Origin: Acidobacteriota bacterium
GTDB taxonomy: Bacteria > Acidobacteriota > Terriglobia > Terriglobales > Acidobacteriaceae
NCBI GenBank assembly: GCA_013289765.1
Contig: JABCZI010000010.1
Coordinates: 1-64,000 of the forward strand
Direction of reading: 5' to 3'
Length of the DNA stretch: 64,000 bases
In this document: positions 7,216 through 17,329 of the stretch, one piece after another
How the letters are laid out: each line of letters begins with the position of its first letter
Position numbering within the stretch: the first letter of the stretch is position 1
The notes under the pieces: model-generated
Told to the model about the DNA's origin: nothing
Seen by the model: only the letters and a program-made list of their open reading frames with translations
Database searches by the model: none
Made by a program: the position numbers and the translations under genes

Positions 7216-10023
7216 TTAATTCACTGTAAGGGTGACTTGAGCAGACTGCGTGATTGCCGCTGCATCGGTACCCGTTCCGGTGATGGTGACAGTGTATGCG
7301 CCGGCGGGCGTGCCGCCACTGCCGCCGCCTCCTCCGCCGCCACTGCTGCTGCCTCCGCAAGCTGGCATGATCAGCAATGTGGTCAAGATCATCCCGAGCA
7401 TCAAAAGGCCCATTAGCTTTCTGCGCCGCTGTTCCTTAGAGGTGAATCCCATTCCCACGAGTGCGATGCCCCCGATAGGCATCCATAGAGCATAAAAAAG
7501 TTTTCGTGGGACGAAGTTCTCGGCGTGATTTGCAGTGGTGGTGATGGTAAGAGTGGAAGTTGCGGCGGGGCTGGCCGGCGTCGCCGGGTTGGGAGAAAAA
7601 CTCGATGCGCCGCTGCAAGCAGGAGCCGGCGATCCGGCGCCAGTTACGGTGCAAGACAAATTCACTGGCGAGCTGTAGCCGTTGTAGGCCGTCAATGAGA
7701 CGGTCGATGTGGCGGACGTGCCGGGAGCGACCGCTGCGGGCGTTGTCGCTGACATGGCGAAGGATTGAGCCAGAGCATACTTAACAACGAAGGCATCGAT
7801 GCCCCCGCCGGGAGTTTGCTGCTCGGCCGAAGTCAACGGGAAATGCGAAGACGAAGTGTTACCGGTCACGTAAATGAAGGCTCCGTTATTATCCACGGCG
7901 ATGCCTCCCAGGCCCAGGTTGTCCTGAGTGCCGGTGCCGCCCAGGTAGGTGGAGAAGAGAAGAAGCGAGCCCGCCGGATTGATCTCACTTACAAAGGCGT
8001 CGATATCTGTCGTGCCGGAAAGAGAAGGTTGGGTAGCGCTGACCACGGGAAAGTTCGCCGAACTGGTGGAACCGGTCACATAAGCGTTGAAGTTCTTATC
8101 AACCGCGATGCCGGAAGCCGAGTCGCTGCCGGTGCCGCCAAGGTACGTCGAGTAAACCAGAGCAGTCCCCGTCGGATTCAACTTCGTCACGAACGCGTCA
8201 TTGTTCGCGCCGTAGGCGGCCTGCAGAGCACCGGTGGTGGCCGGAAAGCCATTCGTCGATGTTGCGGTTGTAGTTGATCCTGTGACGTAAGCGTTTCCGG
8301 CAGAGTCAACAGCGATACCGAAGCCAACGTCGACGCCAGCGCCGCCCAGAAATGTTGAATATACGTAAGTGTTTGTTGTGGGGTTGACAACGGTTACAAA
8401 TGCATCCAAAAGAGGAGTCGAGAGAGTACAACTGCCACACGCAGCCTGGTATGCCCCACTAGTTACGTGGAAGGTGGGGTCTGACGTGGCACCGGTGACG
8501 TAAACATTACCGGACGCATCGAGGGCAATAGCTTTTGCGCCCGCGCCGGTGCTACCACCCGGACCAAGGTAAGTGGAAAATTTCAAATCGCTAGCGCCGT
8601 TGTTGCCAGGATTCAACTCCGCGACGAATCCGTTGTTCGCTCCTCCCGGATAGCCTTGAATAGGGGCTAAGCCGCTAGGGATCGGGAAGTCAATGGACGA
8701 AGTTACCCCCGTAAGGAAGGCGTTTTTTCCCGCACTATCCAAGGCGAGACCGAGCGCGACATCGTCACCGCTTCCGCCCAAGTAGGTGCTGTAAGTAAGT
8801 GTAGTGCCATTTGGACTGAGCTCGAACAAGAAGGAGCTACCGGTATTACCCGTCTTTGGTGCGGCCTGATAAGCGTTGCTGCTGGTGGGGAAATTGGCCG
8901 ACTGAGTGCCCCCTGCGACAAAAGCGTCTCCCAAACTATCCACAGCAATAGCGTTTCCACTTTCCGCGAGGTCTCCGCCAACGTAGGTGGAGTAAATGAG
9001 GCTTGAGCCGTCCGCGGCGATTTTTGTCACAAACGCGTCGGAAGGACCACGCAAGGCATCGGAAGCATGGGGGAAATTGTTGGACGTTGTTTCTCCAGTC
9101 ACGTAAGCGTTGCCGTTGCTGTCAAATGCAATGGCGATGCCATTGTCGTCGCCTGAACCGCCCAGATAAGTCGAGTATGCGTAACTGACTGATGGATCGA
9201 TCACCAGTTCGCGGGTGCGATCGTAGTTGCCTAATTCGAAGCTGACTTGATTGGCGGCTTTGAGAACGAATCGCGCATCGACCGGTTGCCGCGCGCCGTT
9301 CTGTTCCTGGTAGGCGACGGGCTTGTGCAGCAGGACGTTGCCTGCGGAGGAAGAGATAATAAGGTCGCCGGAGTCATCGGTTTTCACGCCCTGGTTGCCG
9401 GAGAACTGGAGTCCGATGGGCGCGGGATTCGCGCCAGGAGCCAGGACAAAATCGAACTCGAGTTCGCGCCCGGAGCCGTGAAAAGCCATATTCACGCCGG
9501 GATAAAGATTCTGGTAAGAGACGCGCGCATATCGTGCGACACCGGTGCGCCATTTACCTGGGTCATTGCCAATAAAATAGTTGGCGGTTCCGGCCGTGGC
9601 GCTGGTTCCTGCAACTGTCGCCTGTGCGTTAGCGCCCAAGAGATGCATGTGAACCACAGCGGACAAATCGTTTTGGTTGTTACTTCGCTCCGCAACTGGC
9701 CGGGAGTGAAGCGAAAACACGGCGTCGTTGGCGGTTAAGAATAAAGTGTATCCGTGGCCTCGGGCCAGGTATTTAACCTGGGGATCGGTCTGCCCCTGAT
9801 TCTGTTCGAACGCCAGCGGAAGAGAGGCATAGGTGTCTTGAATGCGACGGTGCGCAGCAGGCGTCAGGTTTGGAGAAAGCGGAGCCGAGGATCCGGCTGA
9901 AACTGTGGCTGCGACCTTTGGCGTTCTGCCCGGGAAAAGAACCAGCAATGCGGCGGCAATAACGGCGAGCGGGACCAGGTAAAACGCACAAGTCCATCCT
10001 CTTAAGGCGATTGGTTTCGACAA
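7216..10023 (-). CDS. SBBP-repeat (beta-propeller) cell-surface protein
   Basis: About 935 residues. The start is TTG 10023, because a perfect AGGAGG (complement of 10030-10035) lies 6 bases upstream; the longer frame would translate the ribosome-binding site itself. A single hydrophobic helix follows (LVPLAVIAAALLVLF). An N-terminal domain starts PLAFEQNQGQTDPQVKYLARG, the region that commonly precedes SBBP repeats. Then come seven repeats of the form YSTYLGGSGDD...IAVDSAGNAYVTGST...NFP, an Ig-like segment, and the shared C-terminal module (FYALWMPIGG, RRRKLMG, LLIMPACGGS, Gly-rich linker, VTLTVN). The repeats are predicted to form a beta-propeller outside the cell. Ligand unknown. Confidence 0.85.
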   Translation of the reverse strand: MSKPIALRGWTCAFYLVPLAVIAAALLVLFPGRTPKVAATVSAGSSAPLSPNLTPAAHRRIQDTYASLPLAFEQNQGQTDPQVKYLARGHGYTLFLTANDAVFSLHSRPVAERSNNQNDLSAVVHMHLLGANAQATVAGTSATAGTANYFIGNDPGKWRTGVARYARVSYQNLYPGVNMAFHGSGRELEFDFVLAPGANPAPIGLQFSGNQGVKTDDSGDLIISSSAGNVLLHKPVAYQEQNGARQPVDARFVLKAANQVSFELGNYDRTRELVIDPSVSYAYSTYLGGSGDDNGIAIAFDSNGNAYVTGETTSNNFPHASDALRGPSDAFVTKIAADGSSLIYSTYVGGDLAESGNAIAVDSLGDAFVAGGTQSANFPTSSNAYQAAPKTGNTGSSFLFELSPNGTTLTYSTYLGGSGDDVALGLALDSAGKNAFLTGVTSSIDFPIPSGLAPIQGYPGGANNGFVAELNPGNNGASDLKFSTYLGPGGSTGAGAKAIALDASGNVYVTGATSDPTFHVTSGAYQAACGSCTLSTPLLDAFVTVVNPTTNTYVYSTFLGGAGVDVGFGIAVDSAGNAYVTGSTTTATSTNGFPATTGALQAAYGANNDAFVTKLNPTGTALVYSTYLGGTGSDSASGIAVDKNFNAYVTGSTSSANFPVVSATQPSLSGTTDIDAFVSEINPAGSLLLFSTYLGGTGTQDNLGLGGIAVDNNGAFIYVTGNTSSSHFPLTSAEQQTPGGGIDAFVVKYALAQSFAMSATTPAAVAPGTSATSTVSLTAYNGYSSPVNLSCTVTGAGSPAPACSGASSFSPNPATPASPAATSTLTITTTANHAENFVPRKLFYALWMPIGGIALVGMGFTSKEQRRRKLMGLLMLGMILTTLLIMPACGGSSSGGGGGGGSGGTPAGAYTVTITGTGTDAAAITQSAQVTLTVN

Positions 10024-10371
10024 GACGATCCTCCTGTAATGCACCGTGCTGTGATGCACCGTGAAACCCCATTCGGGGAGAAAATACTCTGTAACCTTTT
10101 TATTTCGGAATCGCGTTTTTAGTGGAATCATTGCGAGCCCGAGCCAAGGTTTGTTCGCAATTTCCGGAGACTTAATCGCGAGTATGGTATGGAATCCCCG
10201 CGTTGTCAACGCAACGAGGATAGCAATTTTGATACCACCCACGGCAAGTTACTGAAGTGCTGGAGAGGTCGGGGGCGACGTTCCGGGGCGAAGTGCGGCA
10301 ATATTCCAAAAGAACGACGGTGCTGGCTGCGAAACAGAATCACCGCCAGTTTGGCCGCTTCTATCGTGACC

Positions 10372-11952
10372 TCAAGGTTTTTTCTTGAACATTCCGGACA
10401 GGCCGCCGAGCGGACTTTTCTGTTGTCCAGGTTTGTTTCCACCCAGGGCGTCCTGTAGAAGGCTCCCGGCCATGCCTTTCACGTCGGGAAGGAATTTAGG
10501 ATCGGAAGTGGTTCCGGAGATCACAAACGGAATGTTGTCGGCTTTCATTTTGAAGTCGAGCGCGTTGCTTGGACTCACCGTGCCCGCGCCCGTGGCTGTG
10601 AGCAGCGAAGGCACTACCAGGTTAATATTTTCCGCGCGCGTACCTTCGGGAGCGACGCGAACGTTGGAGCTGAAAGTTTGAATGACCGTATCTTTTTGTT
10701 GTTGCGCAGCCCCTTTACCGGAGAGCGCGGAGATCGCCGACAGTTTTGATCCCAGGTTAAAGTTTGCCAGAGCCGCATTTTCCATCCGAACCGTGCCCGC
10801 AGTAACCGTTTTGTCGACGGGTCCGACGATGGTGAAATTCAGAGCCAGAGTTCCACCTTTGAGCCGCGAACCGGATGGCAGGATCACGCCGACTGCAGGC
10901 AGCACCGCTTCGAGATCATCGACCGGCAAACCCTGTCCTTCTAATTTTAAATTCACGGTGGTGGTCGGATCATGGGCGTCGTAGGTTCCAGTGATGTGAG
11001 CCACCGCGTTCCCCATCTTGATCTCGCCCTGGGATAAAACTCCAGTTTGCTTGACGATGTCATGCGTGACGGTATACAGCACTTCCACCGGCTTTCCCGC
11101 CGGAGCGCCCTTCTTCACCACCTGCAGTTTCTCGGTTTTAAGCGTGCCGCTGGTTTTTGCCAGATGTCCGTCGGACGCGACGGTTCCATCAAAGTCGGCG
11201 ATACCGGAGATGCCGGCGGCGGGATCGATGAAACCAGAAGCCGCCAGATTCGCCTGCTTAATCGTGACTTTGGCTTGCAGCGGTGTGTGGGCGGCATTGT
11301 TGGCGTCGATTGGTCCGGCGTTGCCATCAAGTTTCAGGCTGCCGCCCGCGGGCAGGTTGGCTGACATCTGGAAGGGGAAGGAACTAGTGAGAGAGAAGTT
11401 CTTGACCTCAATCTCTACCTTGTCGTAAACCCGCGGCTGTTGTCCTGAGCCGGCGCGGCTCACTGTAATCCGTCCGTCGCTTACGTTGAGCTTGCCTACT
11501 GAGAAACTCGGCGTACTGCTGCTTGATCCGGGAGTGGGCGCCGGTGCTGCCGTAGCGCTGCTATTACCGAGACTTGAGAAATTCCACTTGTCGCCCTCTT
11601 GGGAGTGGACCAGGTTAATCTCAGGCTGATTGAGAGTCAGGTCGGTCACATTCAACGTTTTGGAAAATATCAGCGGCAAGAGTTCAACGCCGACCTTCAA
11701 CGATTTAGCCTGGACGAAAGGAGTCTTGCTGAAGGCGGGATCGTCGGCGATCGATATATTGTCGGCGGTAACGCCGCCCAACAGCAGCGATAGCGAAAGG
11801 TTGCCCACGGTAGCTTGCCGTCCCAAAGCAGTGGTGAGTTCCGACTCCAACTTCGGCCGGAAGGCATTCGCGTCAATGAAAAACGGAATAGCGATGACGA
11901 TGACGATCAAAACCGCAACAACGATGCCCACGATTTTCAGACGGCGATTCAT
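10372..11952 (-). CDS. AsmA-family inner-membrane-anchored protein
   Basis: 526 residues with AAAGGAG upstream of the ATG. One N-terminal helix (IVGIVVAVLIVIVIAIPFFI) is followed directly by the AsmA signature FRPKLESELTTALGRQATVGNLSLSL (quoted in pieces: DANAFRPKLESEL, GRQATVGNLSL). The large periplasmic part repeats strand-rich segments (LKLDGNAG, GTLALNFTI, RMENAALANF). The family is linked to outer-membrane assembly and lipid transport between membranes. The C-terminal region (DIPFVISGTTSDPKFLPDVKG) is typical of AsmA. It ends in a Lys-rich tail, FKKKP. It is monocistronic here. Confidence 0.85.
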   Translation of the reverse strand: MNRRLKIVGIVVAVLIVIVIAIPFFIDANAFRPKLESELTTALGRQATVGNLSLSLLLGGVTADNISIADDPAFSKTPFVQAKSLKVGVELLPLIFSKTLNVTDLTLNQPEINLVHSQEGDKWNFSSLGNSSATAAPAPTPGSSSSTPSFSVGKLNVSDGRITVSRAGSGQQPRVYDKVEIEVKNFSLTSSFPFQMSANLPAGGSLKLDGNAGPIDANNAAHTPLQAKVTIKQANLAASGFIDPAAGISGIADFDGTVASDGHLAKTSGTLKTEKLQVVKKGAPAGKPVEVLYTVTHDIVKQTGVLSQGEIKMGNAVAHITGTYDAHDPTTTVNLKLEGQGLPVDDLEAVLPAVGVILPSGSRLKGGTLALNFTIVGPVDKTVTAGTVRMENAALANFNLGSKLSAISALSGKGAAQQQKDTVIQTFSSNVRVAPEGTRAENINLVVPSLLTATGAGTVSPSNALDFKMKADNIPFVISGTTSDPKFLPDVKGMAGSLLQDALGGNKPGQQKSPLGGLSGMFKKKP

Positions 11953-12254
11953 GGATTGCTCCTTTTATGCCGAGATTGAGATGCGCTTTCCCCATGAAAA
12001 GATGGTACTCGGCTACGCCATCCCCCACCTTGACGTTTTGGCGCCATTGTACCTTGTCTCGCGGAGGAGATCTCCGACAACGATCCAACTCCCAAGCTAC
12101 GATCGACGCGAGCCAAAAGCACCGATCACATATGTCTGCTTGACACCCGTCTCACTCTCTGCTGTAGTGTCCGCCAACCTCTGCGTGGAATCAAGCATGA
12201 GGTATAAGTGGTTTGGGGATTTTCGCAGTGCGGCGCGCCAAAGGCAATGCTTCG
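11953..12254. other. Intergenic region between divergent asmA-like and lacI-like genes
   Basis: About 300 bases carrying the outward promoters. A strong sigma-70-like candidate for the LacI-type gene is listed separately. No gene seen. Confidence 0.45.
12140..12168 (+). promoter_or_regulatory. Sigma-70-like promoter upstream of the LacI-type regulator
   Basis: TTGACA (12140-12145), a 17-base spacer, then TGTAGT (12163-12168), about 85 bases before the start codon. The -35 is perfect and the spacing ideal; the -10 matches only partly. Confidence 0.5.
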
Positions 12255-13301
12255 ATGGTTACGATTCGCGACGTCGCGAAGGAAAGCGGATTTTCTTCTA
12301 CTACTGTCTCCATTGTTCTGAACAACGCGCCACTGGCACGCTACATTCCGCCGGTGACCAAGAAGCGGATCGAGCGCGCCGCGGAAAAACTGGGATATCG
12401 TCCTAACGAGTTTGCCCGCTCACTTCGCAGCAAGCGCAGCCACACTGTGGGCGTCATGGTTTTTGACATGACCGATCCCTATTGCACTCTGGTATTGCGC
12501 GGCATCGAAAACACGTTGTATCAAGCCTCCTACCTGCCTATCCTCACCGACGTACACAACGAACGCAGCCGCTTCGAGCGCTACCTGGAGATGCTGCTCG
12601 ACCGCCGGGTGGAAGGCCTGGTTGTGCTTGCGAACTGGCTTTTTCTCGATATCAATCTGCTCGCCGATCTGGAAAAGAGCAGCATTCCCACCGCACTCAT
12701 CGACTGCGAACTCAAGGGAGATTCAATGAGTTCGGTCATCGTTGACAACGAACTTGGGGGATACGTCGCTCTGGAGCATTTGCGCTCTCTCGGTCACCGC
12801 AAGATTGCATTTATCCGCGGGCCGAAGACGTTGGCGGATAGCGCTCCGCGGTGGCGCGGGATCCGCAACTGCGCGAAAGCGTGTGGCCTGGAGCTTGATG
12901 CCCGGTTGATTGTTGACCTGCCCGATTCGCGCGATCCGCTGTCGAGTTTCGAGGCTGGTAAAAAACTCACCGAGGCTTTGATCAAGCGGAAGCATCCGTT
13001 CACGGCGTTGCTGGCCTTCGATGACATGACGGCGTTTGGCGCGATCCGCGCTCTGAGCGAAGCCGGCCTGCGAGTGCCAGAGCAATGTTCCGTGACTGGA
13101 TTCGACGATGTGGCAGCCTCGGCGCTATGCACGCCGGCGCTGACCACGGTCCGGCAGCCCATGGAGGCAATGGGTGCGGGCGCAGTCGACATCGTGCTGG
13201 AAGGCATCAAGTCGGTGTTGGAAAAGCGCGAGGTGATCGCGCACCATCGCAAGCTAGCGCCGGAGTTGGTTGTACGGGAGTCCACGCGCAAGCTCTCTTG
13301 A
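12255..13301 (+). CDS. LacI-family transcriptional regulator
   Basis: 348 residues, starting at ATG 12255 so that the helix-turn-helix sits at the N-terminus (VTIRDVAKESGFSSTTVSIVL), as in all LacI-type proteins. The hinge region follows (PNEFARSLRSKRSHTVGVMV), then a periplasmic-binding-protein-like sensor domain with VEGLVVLANW, SVIVDNELGGYVALEHL, RKIAFIRGP and the late motif SVTGFDDVAASALCTPALTTVRQP. Such proteins bind an operator and release it on sugar binding. It lies just upstream of a TonB-dependent receptor in the same direction, suggesting control of uptake of a carbohydrate. The ligand cannot be read from sequence. Confidence 0.92.
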   Translation: MVTIRDVAKESGFSSTTVSIVLNNAPLARYIPPVTKKRIERAAEKLGYRPNEFARSLRSKRSHTVGVMVFDMTDPYCTLVLRGIENTLYQASYLPILTDVHNERSRFERYLEMLLDRRVEGLVVLANWLFLDINLLADLEKSSIPTALIDCELKGDSMSSVIVDNELGGYVALEHLRSLGHRKIAFIRGPKTLADSAPRWRGIRNCAKACGLELDARLIVDLPDSRDPLSSFEAGKKLTEALIKRKHPFTALLAFDDMTAFGAIRALSEAGLRVPEQCSVTGFDDVAASALCTPALTTVRQPMEAMGAGAVDIVLEGIKSVLEKREVIAHHRKLAPELVVRESTRKLS

Positions 13302-13548
13302 AACGAGCGGCAGATAGAGCATCAAGATTCCGGATTCGTCGCAATCGCTTTCGGAGGACATCCCCGCGTTTTCTTCTTGACATGGGATGGGCGATAAAAG
13401 CACTATTCATACGATTTAATACACCATTTTGAAGGTTGCATTCGGGCCATTTGCGCCCGCGCCGAATACCTTCATCGTTCGCAGATGGTGCGCGACAACA
13501 GAGAACAGGTTGAATGTCGGGTTGGACTTTGGCTTGGGAGGCGGTTTG

Positions 13549-16500
13549 ATGAAGAGCAGAAATGCGATAGCGAAGACCATCGGGAATGTTCTTTTGGTTT
13601 GCCTTCTTTTCCTTTGTGCGGATTCTGTCGCGCTTGCCCAGGCCGGCAGAGGAAGCATCAGCGGTCTGGTCTCCGATCCAGGCGGGGCTGTGGTTTCCGG
13701 AGTCCAAGTAGTCCTGCTGAACCACGCAACCGGAGTGACGCTGCACACCGTCACCAACTCCGCGGGACTCTACACTTTCATCTCCCTCAACCCTGGTGTC
13801 TATGAGGTTACCGTCAGCCAAAAGGGCTTTAAAAAGGCGGCCGAGGACAATGTGTCGGTAACAGTGGATCAAGTCAGCACCGTCAATATCACTCTGGAAG
13901 TCGGCGGCGTGAACGAGACAGTTACCGTCACGGAAACGGCCACGCTGGTGGATACGAGCAATTCCACCGTGGGTCAGCTGGTTGATTCAGCCACGATGGA
14001 CCGCGTCCCCTTGCTGGACCGCAACGTTTTCGATCTCATCCAGTTGAGTGCGGGTGTAACTCCGCCCAACGGTTCGCCCAACTCGAGCGATTCGATGCAG
14101 TCGATTCAGAACATTTCGGTTGGACGCCCGGGAGTCGACGTTTCCTCGGCCACGATCAACGGCGCGATTGTCGGCTCGGTCTACTACATGATCGATGGCA
14201 GCCCGATCGGAATTGCGGAAAATAATTCCGCCGCCATCATCCCGGCGATGAATATTCCCGAGGACGGTGTCGAGGAGGTTCGCGTCGAGACCCAGAATAC
14301 GCCGGCGTCGTATCAGAGCGGCGCCGCTGGCGTGATCAGCCTGGTCAGTAAATCCGGAACAAATAAATTTCACGGTGATGTTTTCGGTGTATTCCGGCCT
14401 GACGCCTTGTCCGCCAACGAGTACTTCAACAAGCAAACTCAACTGAGCAGCGGGCTAAGCAATACGCCTCCTAGTTTTCACCGATATCAGGAGGGCGCAG
14501 CGATCGGCGGACCGATTAAGAAAGACAAGCTTTTCTTTTTCGCGGACTACGAGGACACGCAGCAACAGCAGTTCGAGGGCGTCGACTATTTTTCCGTTCC
14601 CACCACGGCTGAAAGGACCGGAGATTTTTCGGCCATGGGTTTTACGATTTACGATCCGACTCAGCCGGACAATCCCGATGGCACGCGGCAGCCGTTTGCT
14701 GGAAACAAAATAACCAATCCGAATCCCATCGCGTTGCTGTATCTGTCGAAAATGCCGAAGTGTAATCTCCCCAGTCCAACGACCTGCGATTCGGCAACCA
14801 GCGACGTCGTCAATAATTACGGTTTGCCGGGTTTGGACCCATTCCATGCGCACAGGTTCGACGTTCGAGTGGATTGGGCCAAGAGCGAGAGGCAGCGCCT
14901 CTTCACCCGCTTTTCCTACGACAAACTAATCTTCTCGACTGCTAATGTCTTTCCCAGCGGGTGGGACCCGAACTATGCCCAGAACACCACTAACGGGCGC
15001 AATGTTCTCATCGCGGACGACCTGACCCTGAATTCCACTACCGTTCTGAACTTGCGTTACTCGTTTACGCGCCACCACGAGAGTCAGGGGGGGCCGCCAT
15101 CGTACCTGAGCAACAATATTACGACTCAGGGTTTTCCCTCGTCGCTGGCTTCGCAGGTGGTTTTCAAACAGTTGCCGTTCATCCTCTTTGACGACGTTAG
15201 CGGAGGCGTCGGTGGCACCGCCGACTACAACAACTTCTCCTATGCCAGCGAGAACAGCGACGTCAACGCCACCATCACGAAAATTCTGGGCAAGCACCAG
15301 ATATCAGTTGGTTTCGAATGGATGAAGCGATATCTCAACGTGGGCCAGCCTCCTACACCCGCGGGTGCGTACGGGTTCGACGTCAGCGCCACCGATCAAA
15401 CCGTTGCCAGCGCCGCCGGTGGCAGCGACTTCGCTTCTCTCCTAGTCGGTATGGGGACTCAGCCCGGCACCGAAACCAATCAAGGCTCTTATCCAAGTTT
15501 CACCAAAGACATCTTCGCCGCTGAGTCCAACCCTTACTATGCCGCCTTTGCCGAAGATACGTTCCACGCTTCGAAGTCTCTGACGATCACGGCCGGCCTG
15601 CGCTGGGACATCTTCGGCGGACGTAACGAACGTTCCAACCGGCAAGAATACTTCAATCCCAATGTCAGCACTTCTGCGAGCGGCGTGCCGTACACCGGAG
15701 CCGAAGTTTACGTCAACAGCAGTAACCGCAGCCCGTTCACGACCAATCTGCATGACTTCGGACCGCGGCTGGGTTTCGCCTGGCAGCCCGTCACCAACTT
15801 AGTCCTGCGAGGTGGGGCAGGGTTCTACTACGGTCCAAGCACGCACAATGTTGCCAGCGCCACGTCTAATTCGGACGGATTTTCTTCTAGTACGACATGG
15901 AACGCGACCTGTTTTAACGCAGACGGAAACACGGTCTTCAACGGCAGCAACCAATGCGGCGCCAATGCAGCGTTGTCCGGTAGTTCAACGACAGCACCCT
16001 ATTCGTTAAGCAACCCGTTTCCCAATGGAGTTGTTCCGGTCTTCGCGACCGCTCCGTCAGGGTTGGCCAACAACCTGGGGACGACCATAAATACGGTCCT
16101 GCGTTCGCAGCGCACACCTGCTACCTATAACTACAACTTTGCTGTGGAGTATGAGTTGCCCCATCAGGTCGTGGTGACTGCCGGCTATGTAGGTAGCCGG
16201 GGTCTCTTCCTGCCGTTCAACAACGTTGATCTGAACCAGCTCGATCTGGGAACGATCGGGAAGTATGGCGCTTCGCTGTGCGTCGACACGTCGAACACGG
16301 CTTGCCAGATGGTGCCTAATGTCTGGGCTCCTATTCAGCCTGCCACGAATGCCAACTCAGGCGCAGCCAACGTACCTTTGTGGGTAGCTTTGCAACAGTA
16401 CCCACAGTATGGCAGCGGCAGCTACGGCGCAGGCCAAGGCGTTGTCGCTCACGGTTATCCCGCCGGCGACTCCTCGTACAACTCTTTGCAAACCAAAGTG

Positions 16501-17238
16501 CAAAAGCGGCTGACCAACCACTTCACCACGCTCGCCACTTTTACCTGGGGAAAGATAATGACCGACGACGGCAATCCTCCTCTGTATTTTGTCGGTAGTC
16601 ACCTCGGCTCTGCTCAGGATTGGAGAAACTTGCAGTATGAACACTCGGTTAGCCCGCAGGATGTGAAGTATCAGTTCACGGGGCAGATGTCCTATGACTT
16701 GCCAGTCGGCAAGGGCAGGGCTGTCAACCTGAATGGCTTCTCCAATGCGGCTCTCGGCGGTTGGACGGTAAATGCCATCGGCTATCTGAGCACGGGCGTT
16801 CCCATCGCCTCGCCGACTTCGGGAGTAAGCCCGTCCTACTTCAATCAACGGGCCGACTTGACTTGCAATCCGGCCAGCGGCGCTCCGCACACAACAGCCG
16901 CATGGTTCAACGACACCTGCTTTGCGATACCGGGGACCGAAAACGGGGGAGGCGGTAATCCTTTTGTGCCTGGAAGTGCCCCCGCCTATCTTGATCACGT
17001 TCGCACCCGGGGCGCCCGCGATTTGGACCTCTCGCTTTTCAAAACATTCCCGATCGGAGAAGCCAAAGCGCTGCGCTTCGATGTCTCCTCCTACAACATC
17101 ACCAACACGCCACAATACGGATATCCAAGTGTGCCGAACATTACTGCTGCGACGCAGCAGGGGGTGCCTTTCGGCCAGGTCACAAACACGATCAACACTC
17201 CACGCCAGTTTCAGTTCGGCGCGCGTTTTACGTTCTAA
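13549..17238 (+). CDS. TonB-dependent receptor, Oar-like
   Basis: 1229 residues from ATG 13549, preceded by GGGAGG and opening with a signal peptide (IGNVLLVCLLFLCADSVALAQ). Residues about 32-115 are a carboxypeptidase-regulatory-like beta-sandwich (GSISGLVSDPGGAVVSGVQV, TNSAGLYTFISLNPGVYEVTV). A plug follows (VDSATMDRVPLLDRNVFDLI, EEVRVETQNTPASYQSGAAG), then a very long beta-barrel ending in the terminal Phe of GARFTF. This architecture is the Oar/SusC-like type abundant in Acidobacteriota and often used for import of large carbohydrates or peptides. A TonB box is not obvious. Its position behind a LacI-type regulator suggests substrate-dependent expression. Confidence 0.92.
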   Translation: MKSRNAIAKTIGNVLLVCLLFLCADSVALAQAGRGSISGLVSDPGGAVVSGVQVVLLNHATGVTLHTVTNSAGLYTFISLNPGVYEVTVSQKGFKKAAEDNVSVTVDQVSTVNITLEVGGVNETVTVTETATLVDTSNSTVGQLVDSATMDRVPLLDRNVFDLIQLSAGVTPPNGSPNSSDSMQSIQNISVGRPGVDVSSATINGAIVGSVYYMIDGSPIGIAENNSAAIIPAMNIPEDGVEEVRVETQNTPASYQSGAAGVISLVSKSGTNKFHGDVFGVFRPDALSANEYFNKQTQLSSGLSNTPPSFHRYQEGAAIGGPIKKDKLFFFADYEDTQQQQFEGVDYFSVPTTAERTGDFSAMGFTIYDPTQPDNPDGTRQPFAGNKITNPNPIALLYLSKMPKCNLPSPTTCDSATSDVVNNYGLPGLDPFHAHRFDVRVDWAKSERQRLFTRFSYDKLIFSTANVFPSGWDPNYAQNTTNGRNVLIADDLTLNSTTVLNLRYSFTRHHESQGGPPSYLSNNITTQGFPSSLASQVVFKQLPFILFDDVSGGVGGTADYNNFSYASENSDVNATITKILGKHQISVGFEWMKRYLNVGQPPTPAGAYGFDVSATDQTVASAAGGSDFASLLVGMGTQPGTETNQGSYPSFTKDIFAAESNPYYAAFAEDTFHASKSLTITAGLRWDIFGGRNERSNRQEYFNPNVSTSASGVPYTGAEVYVNSSNRSPFTTNLHDFGPRLGFAWQPVTNLVLRGGAGFYYGPSTHNVASATSNSDGFSSSTTWNATCFNADGNTVFNGSNQCGANAALSGSSTTAPYSLSNPFPNGVVPVFATAPSGLANNLGTTINTVLRSQRTPATYNYNFAVEYELPHQVVVTAGYVGSRGLFLPFNNVDLNQLDLGTIGKYGASLCVDTSNTACQMVPNVWAPIQPATNANSGAANVPLWVALQQYPQYGSGSYGAGQGVVAHGYPAGDSSYNSLQTKVQKRLTNHFTTLATFTWGKIMTDDGNPPLYFVGSHLGSAQDWRNLQYEHSVSPQDVKYQFTGQMSYDLPVGKGRAVNLNGFSNAALGGWTVNAIGYLSTGVPIASPTSGVSPSYFNQRADLTCNPASGAPHTTAAWFNDTCFAIPGTENGGGGNPFVPGSAPAYLDHVRTRGARDLDLSLFKTFPIGEAKALRFDVSSYNITNTPQYGYPSVPNITAATQQGVPFGQVTNTINTPRQFQFGARFTF

Positions 17239-17269
17239 ATCAGTCGCAAGAAAAATCCCGCAAGAAAAG

Positions 17270-17296
17270 TCCCGGTCGAGCAGGCCGGGATTTTTA
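17270..17296 (+). terminator. Terminator of the TonB receptor gene
   Basis: Stem TCCCGG / CCGGGA (17270-17275, 17285-17290) with a 9-base loop, followed by TTTTTA, 31 bases after the stop codon. Confidence 0.7.
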
Positions 17297-17329
17297 TTTA
17301 AGGCAAGTTGAGCGCTCCGGAAACTGGTG

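Noticed and set aside
10024-10242. An N-terminal extension of the SBBP-repeat protein.
   Set aside because: The AGGAGG at 10030-10035 would be within the coding sequence; TTG 10023 is better placed.
13377-13410. TTGACA as a promoter for the TonB receptor.
   Set aside because: No acceptable -10 at a 16-18 base spacing; CACTAT at 18 is too weak to call.
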